A stretch of 64,000 nucleotides of DNA from Nocardia rhamnosiphila NBRC 108938 (GCF_000720425.1 NZ_JOAJ01000009.1:186001-250000), one strand, 5' to 3'; positions 37,998-46,373 are shown, counted from the stretch's first letter. A program made the numbers and translations. Notes: a model not told the origin generated them from the sequence alone.

Positions 37998-38320
37998 TTA
38001 CCGGCCTCGTACGTGCGGTCCAATGCCGCGGCATTCGCGCGGTCCGTGGTCCGGTACATCTGCGCCACCGCGGCCAGTTCGGTCGCCGCAGCGGCGGACA
38101 GCGTCCCCAGCGTCTCGTAGTTCGGCTTGAGCTTGTCGTAGGCCTCACTGATGGCGCCGAGCCCGAGGCGGATCAGTCCACCGTCACCCCACACCGTGTT
38201 GTCGACCACCAACCACTTGTCTATGTAGGCGGTGGCGCTCGCGTTCTCGTCCGCCAGCTTCTGCAAGCTCGCGGAGAATTTGTCTATTTCGCCCGGATCG
38301 ACATCGAGTTCTTCCGGCAT
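37994..38320 (-). CDS. EspC-like (type VII secretion-associated) small protein
   Basis: A 108-residue helical protein starting MPEELDVDPGEIDKFSASLQ and ending with AAVAQMYRTTDRANAAALDR, the pattern of EspC/DUF2580-type ESX-associated proteins (a VDP start, then two helices ending in A..Y...D). A WGDGG turn near residue 45 takes the WXG position. It is the first gene of a four-gene operon, with an excellent ribosome-binding site (GGAGGGG, 4-8 bases from the ATG). tRNA-Ser(TGA) lies 190 bases upstream. It is likely co-secreted with the adjacent WXG-like protein. Confidence 0.82.
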   Translation of the reverse strand: MPEELDVDPGEIDKFSASLQKLADENASATAYIDKWLVVDNTVWGDGGLIRLGLGAISEAYDKLKPNYETLGTLSAAAATELAAVAQMYRTTDRANAAALDRTYEAGK

Positions 38321-38512
38321 TGGACCCCTCCCTCCAGCGGCGCTCCCACACCGCACTATGCAATCGGAAAACCATTGCACAGCCCGGCCAGGGGGACAAC
38401 CGCTCGGTCAGCGGCCTCGCCGCTCAGTCCTGGGGGCCGCCCCGGCCGAGCAAACCGTTGCGACGGCGGACCGGACCCGCACGCCGGTGATAGATCAATG
38501 TGCCGATTCTGG

Positions 38513-38597
38513 CGGAGACGGAGGGATTTGAACCCCCGGTCGCTCTCACGACTCTCGCTTTCAAGGCGAGTGCATTCGGCCGCTCTGCCACGTCTCC
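38513..38597 (-). tRNA. tRNA-Ser(TGA)
   Basis: On the minus strand: acceptor GGAGACG/CGTCTCC, D-arm CAGAGCGGCCGAATGC, anticodon TGA in CTTGAAA, a long variable arm (AGTCGTGAGAGCGACC) and T-loop GGTTCAAATCC. It reads UCA and other UCN codons. It lies at the edge of the accessory-looking T7SS-type and zeta-toxin stretch. Confidence 0.95.
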
Positions 38598-38673
38598 AGG
38601 GCCTCGATGGTAACCGATGTGACCGGGAGCGACCCAAAGCCGACCACCGGTCACCCAGTGGCCGGCCGCGCGG

Positions 38674-39858
38674 TCACCGGGGTACGGCGAGCAGGTCGCG
38701 GGTGATGCCGGTGAGGTCGGCGCAACCGGAAAGTCCCATGGCGGAATCGAAATCGGCGAGCAGCAGACGCAGTGCGTGACGCACGCCCACACTGCCGGCG
38801 ATACCGAGGGCATACGCCCAGGGCCGGCCGTAACCCACCGCCTTGGCGCCGAGGGCGAGGGCGACCAGCACATCCGAGCCGGAGCGGATACCGGAGTCGA
38901 ACAGCACATCGGCCCGGTCCCCGACCGCGCCGACCACCGCGCCGAGCGCGTCCAGCGCGGCGATCGAATTATCGATCTGCCGGCCGCCGTGATTGCTCAC
39001 CCACACCGCGTCCGCGCCGGCGTCGACCAACAGCCGGGCATCGTCGGGATGCAGCACACCCTTGACCGCGATCGGCAGATCGGTCCATTCCCGCAGCTTG
39101 GCCAGGTCGGCGGGGCGTAGCGCGTGGTTACCGAACAGGCCGACCCAGGTGAGGATCGCCATCCGCAGCGCGTCCTCGCTCTCCTCCGGCGGCGCGGACA
39201 GCTTCGCCCGGAAGACCGGGTCGGACAGATAGTTGGCGATACCTTTGCCCAGCAGGAAGGGCAGATGTCCCAGTTCGAGATCCCGCGGCCGCCAGCCCAG
39301 CGAGGGCGTGTCCACGGTGACCACGATCGCCTTCGCGCCGGCCCGTTGCGCACGCTCCACGAACGAGCGCGCCAGCTCGTCGTCGGCGGGCCAGTACAGC
39401 TGATACCACCAGTCGCCCGCGACCTCACCCACCTCCTCGATGGTCGCGGAGGACGCGGTGGACAGGACCGTACCGACGCCCAGCTCCTTCGCGGCCTGGG
39501 CCACCACCACCTCGCCCTTCTCGTGCAGCAGTTCCAGCACCCCGACCGGCGAGGTCAGCACCGGGGCGGCGAGCTTGGTGCCGAGTACCTCGACCGCGGT
39601 GTCGCGCGCGCCCGGCCCGCTGGTCCCGCAGAGCATGCGCGGCACGATCCGGTACCGATCGAACGCGGAGGTGTTGGCCACGGCCGTGCGTTCGGTGGAG
39701 GCGCTACCGGCCACGTAGGCGTAGGCGCGTGCGTCGAGCAACTCCCGGGCCCGGTCCGCGAAACCGTCCGCGGTCATCGGCAGTTCCGGGACCGTCCCGC
39801 CCATTCCCTGGAGGTAGATCTCGTTCTGGAAGTCGATGAAGCTGCTCACGGCGCTCAC
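38674..39858 (-). CDS. FMN-dependent alpha-hydroxy-acid dehydrogenase/oxidase
   Basis: A 394-residue TIM-barrel flavoenzyme of the lactate dehydrogenase/glycolate oxidase/lactate 2-monooxygenase family. Visible active-site elements are YVAGSASTE near residue 48, the FMN-binding LTSPVGVLELLH and VLSTASSATIEE, the segment YWPADDE, the catalytic lysine in LPIAVKGVLHPDDA, and VSNHGGRQID carrying the catalytic histidine and substrate arginine, followed by DSGIRSGSDVLVALALGAKA. The substrate is probably L-lactate or another 2-hydroxy acid. It resembles lactate 2-monooxygenase-like mycobacterial proteins in length. The GTG at 39858 begins MSAVSSFIDFQNEIY. Divergent from the quinone oxidoreductase gene. 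Confidence 0.9.
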   Translation of the reverse strand: MSAVSSFIDFQNEIYLQGMGGTVPELPMTADGFADRARELLDARAYAYVAGSASTERTAVANTSAFDRYRIVPRMLCGTSGPGARDTAVEVLGTKLAAPVLTSPVGVLELLHEKGEVVVAQAAKELGVGTVLSTASSATIEEVGEVAGDWWYQLYWPADDELARSFVERAQRAGAKAIVVTVDTPSLGWRPRDLELGHLPFLLGKGIANYLSDPVFRAKLSAPPEESEDALRMAILTWVGLFGNHALRPADLAKLREWTDLPIAVKGVLHPDDARLLVDAGADAVWVSNHGGRQIDNSIAALDALGAVVGAVGDRADVLFDSGIRSGSDVLVALALGAKAVGYGRPWAYALGIAGSVGVRHALRLLLADFDSAMGLSGCADLTGITRDLLAVPR

Positions 39859-39920
39859 GGTAGCCGTGTCCGGCCAGTCGCGGGCACCCTCTCGGCAATT
39901 TCTGATGCAGTATGGGTCCC

Positions 39921-40922
39921 GTGCGTGCGATCAACTTGAACGGATTCGGCGGCCCCGAGGTGATGGAGTGGTCCGATGCCCCGGACCCGGTACCCGGGCA
40001 CGGCGAGGTACTGATCGACGTGGTGGCGGCCGGGGTCAACCGGGCCGACCTCCTGCAGCGGCGCGGCCTGTACGCGCCCCCACCGGGCACCACCGCCGTG
40101 CCCGGACTCGAATGCTCGGGGGTGATCGCGGCCGTCGGCGAGGGTGTCCGGGACTGGTCGGCCGGCGACCGGGTGTGCGCGCTGCTGTCCGGCGGCGGGT
40201 ACGCCGAGAAAGTGGTGGTCCCGGCCGGCCAGGTACTACCGGTACCGGACGGCCTGGATCTGGCGGCGGCCGCGGCGCTGCCCGAGGTCGCGGCGACGGT
40301 CTGGTCGAATCTGGTGCTGACCGCCGGCCTGCACTCCGGGCAGTTGCTGCTGATCCACGGCGGTGGCAGCGGTATCGGCACCCACGCCATCCAGGTGGCG
40401 GACCGGCTGGGCGCCCGAGTCGCGGTGACGGCCGGATCGGCCGCGAAATTGGCGCGCTGCGCGGAACTGGGCGCGAGCGTGCTCATCAACTATCGAGAAC
40501 ACGATTTCGTCGATCTGATCCGGGCCGAGCAGGGATTGGGCGGACCGGGCGCGGACATCATCCTCGACAACATGGGCGCCGCCTACCTCGGGCGCAATGT
40601 GGCCGCGCTGGCCCTGGACGGGCAGATTCTGGTGATCGGTATGCAGGGCGGGGTGAACGCCGAGCTGAACCTGGGCGAACTCATGGCCAGACGCGGGACG
40701 GTGCGCGCGATCAAACTGCGCGACCGCCCGGCCACCGGCCGCGGCAGCAAGGCCGACATCATCGCCGAGGTACGGGCCCACGTGTGGCCGCTGCTGGAGA
40801 CGGGCGCGGTCGTGCCGGTGATCCACGCCGAGGTCCCGGTGGCCGAGGCGGCCAGGGCGCACGAACTGCTCGACGAACACGACACGTTCGGCAAGGTGAT
40901 CCTGCGGATCGGCAACGACTGA
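39921..40922 (+). CDS. NADPH:quinone oxidoreductase (MDR superfamily, Rv3777 type)
   Basis: A 333-residue medium-chain dehydrogenase/reductase without catalytic zinc cysteines. It starts MRAINLNGFGGPEVMEW, has the quinone oxidoreductase segment ADLLQRRGLYAPPPGTTAVP, and a nucleotide-binding motif HGGGSGIGTHAIQVADRLGA near residue 150. The closest named relatives are PIG3/TP53I3-type quinone reductases and M. tuberculosis Rv3777. An ATG nine bases upstream (39912) is an equally possible start. It converges with the Rv3778c-type gene, keeping the mycobacterial order Rv3777-Rv3778c-Rv3780. Confidence 0.9.
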   Translation: MRAINLNGFGGPEVMEWSDAPDPVPGHGEVLIDVVAAGVNRADLLQRRGLYAPPPGTTAVPGLECSGVIAAVGEGVRDWSAGDRVCALLSGGGYAEKVVVPAGQVLPVPDGLDLAAAAALPEVAATVWSNLVLTAGLHSGQLLLIHGGGSGIGTHAIQVADRLGARVAVTAGSAAKLARCAELGASVLINYREHDFVDLIRAEQGLGGPGADIILDNMGAAYLGRNVAALALDGQILVIGMQGGVNAELNLGELMARRGTVRAIKLRDRPATGRGSKADIIAEVRAHVWPLLETGAVVPVIHAEVPVAEAARAHELLDEHDTFGKVILRIGND

Positions 40923-41008
40923 TCGAGTCGGCCGGGCCGACGGACGCGCGCAGCCCGACCCCGGAAGACCTGCGCGCGTGCCCGAGAGAAGCGAGCGTGG
41001 CCGGCCGG

Positions 41009-42211
41009 TCAGCCGAGCGCGGCCAGGGCCCGGCCGAACTGATCGATCTCCCGGCGAGTCGTGTACGGCGCGAGACCTATGGTCACCGCGCCGCCCTCGT
41101 CGTTCACACCCAATGCGTCCAGTAACCGGCTGCCGCCGTGTGAGCCCGCCAGCACAGTGATGCGCTTGTCCGCCAGTTCGGCGGCGATCTTCTCCGCCTG
41201 CATACCGTCGATGGTGAAACTGACCGTCGGGATCCGGGTGGAGGCCCGGCCGATCACGGTGAGTCCGCCGATCTTCTCCAGGGTGCTCATCAGATGGTCG
41301 AACAGCTGGTCGTGGTAGTCCTGCAGCGAGGTGATCGACATTTCCAGCCGTTCCCGGCGGGTGCCGCGGGCCCGTTCGTCCAGGCCGGCCAGATAGTCGA
41401 TCGAGGTGGTGAGACCGGCCAGCAGCGCGTACTGGTGCCCGCCGACCTCGAGCCGCTCGGGGCCCTTGGCGTAGGGGTTCAACGCCATGGACGGAATCCG
41501 GTCCAGGAATGCCGGGTCCCGGAAGACGAGCGCGCCCACCTGCGGACCGCCCCAGCTCGGTGCGCTCAACGCGACCACATCGGCGTTCAGGTCCTCGATA
41601 TCGAGCAGCGCGTACGGCGCGGCGCCGACCGCGTCCGCGACCAGCAGGCCACCGACCTCGTGCACTCGTTCGGCCGCGACCCGCACCGAGGGCGCCGAGC
41701 CCACGATCGGTGAAGCGGCCGTGAGCGCGACCAACCGGGCGGTGGGCCCGATGAGCTCCTCGAACTGCCAGGCCGGCATCTCGCAGGTCTCGATCTCCAC
41801 CTCGGCCCAGCGCACATGGGCGCCGTAGCGGTTGGCGATCCGCAGCCACGGCGCCACGTTCGCCTCGTCGTCCAGCCGGGACAGCACGATCCCGGTGCCC
41901 AGGCCCAGCCGGGAACTCAGGGACTCGGCGAGCCAGGCCAGCAGGACGGCGCGGTCCGGTCCCAGCACGACCCCGCTGGGGTCCGCGCCGACCAGGTCCG
42001 CGACGGCCACCCGGGCGTCGTGCAGCATATCGGCGCTGCGTTTCGCGGCACCGTGACGGCCGAGGTGGGAGAACGACGACGAGCGGAAACCGATGGACAC
42101 CGCGCGCGAGACAGAATCCGGAACAAGCATGCCCGCCTGCGGAGCCAGGTTGATCCAGCCGTCGGCCAGGGAGGGGATCAGTCCCCGGACCCGCGCGACG
42201 TCGTAAGTCAT
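41009..42211 (-). CDS. Cysteine-desulfurase-fold protein lacking the PLP lysine (Rv3778c type)
   Basis: A 400-residue class V aminotransferase-fold protein. The N-terminal INLAPQAGMLVPDSVS, the cofactor-region LVADAVGAAPYALLDIEDL and the C-terminal GGAVTIGLAPYTTRREID all align with NifS/SufS-like proteins. The motif that carries the PLP-binding lysine (usually SxHKxxGP) reads LSAPSWGGPQVGALVF at residues 215-230: His-Lys is Pro-Ser. No free cysteine loop of a desulfurase is evident. It may be non-catalytic or bind PLP differently. Its place beside the Rv3777-type and bpa genes matches M. tuberculosis Rv3778c. The ATG at 42211 begins MTYDVARVRGL. Confidence 0.85.
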   Translation of the reverse strand: MTYDVARVRGLIPSLADGWINLAPQAGMLVPDSVSRAVSIGFRSSSFSHLGRHGAAKRSADMLHDARVAVADLVGADPSGVVLGPDRAVLLAWLAESLSSRLGLGTGIVLSRLDDEANVAPWLRIANRYGAHVRWAEVEIETCEMPAWQFEELIGPTARLVALTAASPIVGSAPSVRVAAERVHEVGGLLVADAVGAAPYALLDIEDLNADVVALSAPSWGGPQVGALVFRDPAFLDRIPSMALNPYAKGPERLEVGGHQYALLAGLTTSIDYLAGLDERARGTRRERLEMSITSLQDYHDQLFDHLMSTLEKIGGLTVIGRASTRIPTVSFTIDGMQAEKIAAELADKRITVLAGSHGGSRLLDALGVNDEGGAVTIGLAPYTTRREIDQFGRALAALG

Positions 42212-42325
42212 GCAGGTCACTTTAAGGCAGGGCCCATATTCCGGTAACCCTGGTCCGGGGTCTGCAACCCGCGCCACCACCACCGGCTTTAGCGCGTTCG
42301 GCGCGAACACGACATGATGGGGACC

Positions 42326-42916
42326 ATGACGCAATCGGATGACGCATCGGATCCCGTTGTCGTGATCGGTCCCGAGGGCCGTCCGCTGGTGCTGCCCGCG
42401 GGCGCCGCGGCGAGCGCGTCCTACCCCGGCCGGGAGGCGCCCGAGCAGGAGGGCGCCGAGCGCGACACCTCCGAATCGCTGGCCGATATGGTCGAGCAAC
42501 CGGCCAAGGTCATGCGGATCGGCACCATGATCAAACAGCTGCTCGAGGAGGTACGGGCGGCTCCGCTCGACGACGCCAGCCGGACCCGGCTGGCCGAGAT
42601 CCACAAATCCTCCATCCGCGAGCTGGAGCAGGGCCTGGCGCCGGAACTGCGCGAGGAACTGGAACGGCTCGCCCTGCCGTTCAGCGAGGACGCCGTCCCC
42701 TCGGACGCGGAACTCCGTATCGCCCAGGCGCAGCTGGTGGGCTGGCTGGAAGGTCTGTTCCACGGCATCCAGACGGCGCTGTTCGCCCAGCAGATGGCCG
42801 CGCGGGCGCAACTCGAGCAGATGCGCCAGGGGGCCCTGCCTCCGGGTATCCATACCGCCGAGGGTCGCGGCGCGCAGCCGGGCCAGTCAATCGGAGGCAC
42901 CGGGCAATACCTCTGA
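42326..42916 (+). CDS. bpa: Bacterial proteasome activator (Bpa/PafE)
   Basis: A 196-residue protein matching M. tuberculosis Rv3780. Bpa forms a dodecameric ring that opens the 20S proteasome without ATP and feeds it unfolded proteins. The four-helix core includes KVMRIGTMIKQLLEEVR (near residue 55), LAEIHKSSIRELEQGLAPEL and LVGWLEGLFHGIQTALFAQQ. The C-terminus is GGTGQYL, the exact GQYL motif that docks into the proteasome alpha ring. N-terminal residues 1-45 are disordered. In-frame ATGs at 42314 and 42317 are possible starts. It is followed by the galactan exporter operon. Confidence 0.95.
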   Translation: MTQSDDASDPVVVIGPEGRPLVLPAGAAASASYPGREAPEQEGAERDTSESLADMVEQPAKVMRIGTMIKQLLEEVRAAPLDDASRTRLAEIHKSSIRELEQGLAPELREELERLALPFSEDAVPSDAELRIAQAQLVGWLEGLFHGIQTALFAQQMAARAQLEQMRQGALPPGIHTAEGRGAQPGQSIGGTGQYL

Positions 42917-42976
42917 ACGCGGTGGTATATAACCGGCCGGTACCGCGACCCGCCGACCGAGGTAGTGTCGTGCACC

Positions 42977-43990
42977 GTGCCTGCAGCTTCCGCTCGCTCC
43001 GACCTGGTAAACCCTGACAATCCGGAGAGCACCGACGAAAGCCCGGTGCGACCCGACCACGACCCCGCCGCAGATGAGAAGCCCGTGAGTTCCGAGCAGA
43101 CCCCGGTCGCCGGCGCCGATACCGCCGTCTCCGATATCACCGAGGTGACCGCCGCGGACCCCATCGAGTCGGATTCGCAGTCCTGGTCGCGGGCCTGGCG
43201 CGATATCCGCGACGGGTTCCGGCAGCGCGAACTATGGCTCTCGCTGGGCTGGCAGGACATCAAACAGCGCTACCGGCGGTCGGTGCTGGGTCCGTTCTGG
43301 ATCACCATCGCCACCGGCGTGCAGGCCACCGCCATCGGGATCCTGTACGCCGCGCTGCTCGGTCAGCCACTGACCGAGTATCTGCCCTATGTGGCGGTCG
43401 GCCTGATCGTGTGGAACGTCATCAACGCCTCGATCCTCGAGGGCGCGGAGGTGTTCGTCGCCAACGAGGGCTTGATCAAACAGCTGCCGTCCGCGCTGAG
43501 CGTGCACGTGTACCGGCTGGTGTGGCGGCAGATGCTGTTCTTCGCGCACAACGCGGCAATCTACTTCGTGGTGCTGGCCCTTTTCGGTGTCTGGCGCGAT
43601 CTGCACTGGACCGTGGTCTTCGCGATACCGGCGCTGGTGCTGCTGTTCCTCAACGCGATGTGGGTTTCGGTGCTGTTCGGTATCTTCAGCACCCGCTACC
43701 GCGATATCGCGCCGATCCTGGGCAGTATGACGCTGATGCTGTTCGTGCTGACCCCGGTGATGTGGAACACCAAGAGCCTGCACGAGCAGGGCGGTCAGGT
43801 CGCGGAACGGGCCCGGCTGGCCGAAGTGGTGCCCACCTACCACTATCTGGAGATCGTGCGCGCACCGCTGCTCGGCGACGACCAGAAGCTCTACCACTGG
43901 GCGATCGTCGGCGCCATCACCGTGGTGGGCTGGATCGCCGCCGCGATCGCCCTGAAGAAGTACCGTTCGCGCGTGCCCTACTGGGTTTAG
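42977..43990 (+). CDS. wzm: Galactan ABC exporter, permease subunit Wzm
   Basis: A 337-residue ABC-2 permease. An acidic cytoplasmic tail of about 65 residues precedes the domain beginning RQRELWLSLGWQDIKQRYRR, then SVLGPFWITIATGVQATAIG and about six helices, ending AIALKKYRSRVPYWV. It matches Rv3783, which with the Rv3781 ATPase exports lipid-linked galactan across the membrane for arabinogalactan assembly. The GTG at 42977 is preferred: a TAGTGT -10-like box at 42963-42968 would put transcription start at or near it (leaderless, inferred). A GTG at 42965 is in frame. It heads the operon wzm-wzt-glfT1. Confidence 0.93.
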   Translation: MPAASARSDLVNPDNPESTDESPVRPDHDPAADEKPVSSEQTPVAGADTAVSDITEVTAADPIESDSQSWSRAWRDIRDGFRQRELWLSLGWQDIKQRYRRSVLGPFWITIATGVQATAIGILYAALLGQPLTEYLPYVAVGLIVWNVINASILEGAEVFVANEGLIKQLPSALSVHVYRLVWRQMLFFAHNAAIYFVVLALFGVWRDLHWTVVFAIPALVLLFLNAMWVSVLFGIFSTRYRDIAPILGSMTLMLFVLTPVMWNTKSLHEQGGQVAERARLAEVVPTYHYLEIVRAPLLGDDQKLYHWAIVGAITVVGWIAAAIALKKYRSRVPYWV

Positions 43991-44003
43991 GAGTCAGGCG
44001 ATC

Positions 44004-44876
44004 ATGAGTGATCACGTGAGTATCGAAACCCGCAACGCGTGGGTGGAGTTCCCGATCTTCGACGCGAAATCCCGGTCGCTGAAAAAAGCGTTCCTGGGTA
44101 AGGCGGGCGGTTCGATCGGCCGCAATCAATCCGATGTCGTGGTGGTCGAGGCACTGCGCGATATCAACCTGTCGCTGAAAGAGGGCGACCGTGTGGGCCT
44201 GGTCGGCCACAACGGCGCGGGCAAGTCCACGCTGCTGCGGCTGCTGTCCGGGATCTACGAGCCTTCGCGCGGTAGCGCGCGGATCCGCGGCCGGGTCGCG
44301 CCGGTGTTCGATCTGGGCGTCGGGATGGACCCGGAGATCTCCGGCTACGAGAACATCATCATCCGCGGCCTGTTCCTGGGGCAGACCCGCAAGCAGATGA
44401 TGGCCAAGATCGACGAGATCGCCGATTTCACCGAACTCGGCGAATATCTGTCCATGCCGCTGCGCACCTATTCGACCGGTATGCGGGTGCGCCTGGCGAT
44501 GGGCGTGGTGACTTCCATCGACCCGGAGATCCTGCTGCTCGACGAGGGGATCGGCGCGGTCGACGCGGAGTTCATGAAGAAGGCGCGGATCCGGTTGCAG
44601 GAGTTGGTCGCCCGTTCGGGCATCCTGGTCTTCGCCAGCCATTCCAACGAGTTCCTGGCCCAGCTCTGCGATACCGCACTGTGGATCGATCACGGCCAGG
44701 TCCGATTGCACGGCGGGATCGAAGAGGTCGTGCGGGCCTACGAGGGCCCGGACGCGGGTAATCATGTGGCGGCGGTCCTGCGGGAGATCGAGGCCGAGAA
44801 GTCCGATCGTGCCGACGACGAACCAGCACCGCAGTCGGCCGACGGTGAACGAGAACTGGAGAACAACACAGCATGA
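44004..44876 (+). CDS. wzt: Galactan ABC exporter, ATPase subunit Wzt
   Basis: A 290-residue ATPase with the features of polysaccharide exporters: N-terminal VEFPIFDAKSRSLKKAFLGK, Walker A GLVGHNGAGKSTLLRLLSG, the Q-loop region VFDLGVGMDPEISGYENI, signature TYSTGMRVRLAMGV, Walker B PEILLLDEGIGAVDAEF and H-loop FASHSNEF. It matches Rv3781. The C-terminal 35 residues are acidic and replace the carbohydrate-binding domain of O-antigen Wzt proteins. AGGAG lies upstream of the ATG, 13 bases after the wzm stop. Its stop overlaps the glfT1 start (ATGA), where a dispersed repeat begins. Confidence 0.94.
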   Translation: MSDHVSIETRNAWVEFPIFDAKSRSLKKAFLGKAGGSIGRNQSDVVVVEALRDINLSLKEGDRVGLVGHNGAGKSTLLRLLSGIYEPSRGSARIRGRVAPVFDLGVGMDPEISGYENIIIRGLFLGQTRKQMMAKIDEIADFTELGEYLSMPLRTYSTGMRVRLAMGVVTSIDPEILLLDEGIGAVDAEFMKKARIRLQELVARSGILVFASHSNEFLAQLCDTALWIDHGQVRLHGGIEEVVRAYEGPDAGNHVAAVLREIEAEKSDRADDEPAPQSADGERELENNTA

Positions 44877-45125
44877 GCGAGTCCCGCCCGGAGGCGGAAG
44901 CGACGCGTGACCCCGTAGAGCCCTCGCCGGTGCCCGAAGAGAGGGCGAGCGAGCCGGGCTCCGGGGCGGAAGCGGCGCGTGACCACGCAGAGCCCTCGCC
45001 GGTACCCGAAGAGAGCGCGAGGGAGCCGGGCTCCGGGGCGGAAGCGGCGCGTGACCACGCAGAGCCCGAGGACAGCACGAGCGAGCCCGGCTCCCTCCAG
45101 GCGGAAGCAAAGCGTGAGCCGGTAG
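44873..45125 (+). repeat. 72-bp coding repeats in the glfT1 N-terminus
   Basis: The segment opens with the dispersed motif GCATGAGCGAGTC...CGGAGGCGGAAGCG shared with 50365-50400 and 51041-51080. Two full 72-bp units then start at 44918 and 44990 (each beginning GAGCCCTCGCCGGT), and a shortened, diverged third starts at 45062. The units keep frame and add 24 residues each. Confidence 0.88.
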
Positions 45126-46264
45126 CGACCGGCGGACACGGCAGCAGCGAGTCGGCGCCGGAGGCGACAGACGAGCGCGACGACGTAGCCCCCGCGCCGG
45201 CATCCGACGAGTACACAGGCGAGCCGGTATCGGAAGCGCAGGAGAAGCGCGATCACGCGGAGGCCGCGCCCGTCGCCGGTGGGCGCGGCACCGACGGCGC
45301 CCGGCGTTCGGCTCCGGGTCCCGCGCGGGAGCACGACCCGGCCGCCGCGGTGCTGCCGGAGGTCGAGTACGGACCGGACGCCAAGATCGTGGCCGTAGTG
45401 GTCACGCACAAGCGCCGCGATCTGCTCGCCGAATCGCTGAAAGCGGTCGCCACGCAATCACGCGCCGTCGACCACCTGATCGTGATCGACAACGGCAACG
45501 AAGCCGAAGTGGCCGAACTGGTGGCGGATCAGCCCATCGAGACCACCTATCTGGGCTCGGCGCACAATCTGGGCGGAGCGGGCGGTTTCGCGCTGGGCAT
45601 GCTGCACGCGCTGAGCCTGGGCGCCGACTGGGTCTGGCTGGCCGACGACGACGGCCGGCCCGAGGGCCCCGAGGTCCTGGCGACCCTGTTCGACTGCGCG
45701 CGACGCCACGAACTGGTGGAGGTCTCGCCGGTCGTGTGCGATATCGACGAACCGGACCGGCTGGCGTTTCCGCTGCGCCGCGGCGTGGTGTGGCGGCGGT
45801 TGCGGTCCGAACTGGGCGGGGAGGACTTCCTGCCCGGCATCGCTTCGCTGTTCAACGGCGCCCTGATCTCCGCGCAGGCGGTGGATGTGATCGGCGTACC
45901 GGATCTGCGGCTGTTCGTGCGCGGCGACGAGGTCGAGGTACACCGGCGGCTGGTCCGCTCCGGATTACCCTTCGGAACCTGCCTGCAAACCGCGTACCTG
46001 CACCCCAACGGCGCGGCCGAGTTCAAGCCGATTCTCGGTGGCCGGATGCACACCCAGTACCCGGACGATCCGGTGAAGCGGTACTTCACCTACCGCAACC
46101 GGGGCTATCTCATGTCCCAGCCGGGTATGCGAAAACTGCTGCCCCAGGAATGGATTCGGTTCTCCTGGTTCTTCCTGGTGACCCGCCGCGACCCGGCGGG
46201 GTTGCGCGAGTGGTTCCATCTGCGCAGCCTCGGCCGCAACGAGCAGTTCCAGAAACCGGACTAG
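44873..46264 (+). CDS. glfT1: Galactofuranosyltransferase GlfT1 with repeat-derived N-terminal extension
   Basis: A 463-residue protein whose C-terminal 295 residues match M. tuberculosis GlfT1 (Rv3782), the bifunctional transferase that adds the first galactofuranoses to the lipid-linked rhamnosyl-GlcNAc primer. Catalytic marks are VAVVVTHKRRDLLAESL near 173, NLGGAGGFALGMLHALSLGA, DWVWLADDDGRPEG with the DDD metal site near 258, and LRLFVRGDEVEVHRRLVRSG. Residues 1 to about 165 have no counterpart in the mycobacterial enzyme. They consist of 24-residue repeats (EPSPVPEERASEPGSG type) and charged linker. The start codon itself lies in a dispersed repeat. A GTG near 45347 could be the ancestral start. 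Confidence 0.92.
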   Translation: MSESRPEAEATRDPVEPSPVPEERASEPGSGAEAARDHAEPSPVPEESAREPGSGAEAARDHAEPEDSTSEPGSLQAEAKREPVATGGHGSSESAPEATDERDDVAPAPASDEYTGEPVSEAQEKRDHAEAAPVAGGRGTDGARRSAPGPAREHDPAAAVLPEVEYGPDAKIVAVVVTHKRRDLLAESLKAVATQSRAVDHLIVIDNGNEAEVAELVADQPIETTYLGSAHNLGGAGGFALGMLHALSLGADWVWLADDDGRPEGPEVLATLFDCARRHELVEVSPVVCDIDEPDRLAFPLRRGVVWRRLRSELGGEDFLPGIASLFNGALISAQAVDVIGVPDLRLFVRGDEVEVHRRLVRSGLPFGTCLQTAYLHPNGAAEFKPILGGRMHTQYPDDPVKRYFTYRNRGYLMSQPGMRKLLPQEWIRFSWFFLVTRRDPAGLREWFHLRSLGRNEQFQKPD

Positions 46265-46265
46265 G

Positions 46266-46373
46266 CGTACCTCCGCCTTCGCTCCGGCCGTGCGCGCACT
46301 GCGTACCTGCGCCTTCGCTCCGGCCGTGCGCGCACTGCGTACCTCCGCCTTCGCTCCGGCCGTGCGTGGACTG
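46266..46373. repeat. Three tandem 36-bp repeats after glfT1
   Basis: Units start at 46266, 46302 and 46338, each beginning CGTACCT and holding GCCTTCGCTCCGGCCGTGCG. They have the same period, and by eye roughly 80 percent identity, with the array at 355-534. Both arrays end in a similar boundary (GCCGTGCGYGG then CTRTGGAYG). The first unit begins 1 base after the glfT1 stop. Confidence 0.93.

Noticed and set aside
41009..42853. A long frame extending the Rv3778c-type gene upstream
   Set aside because: The extra 214 residues run antisense to bpa; the ATG at 42211 gives the normal length.
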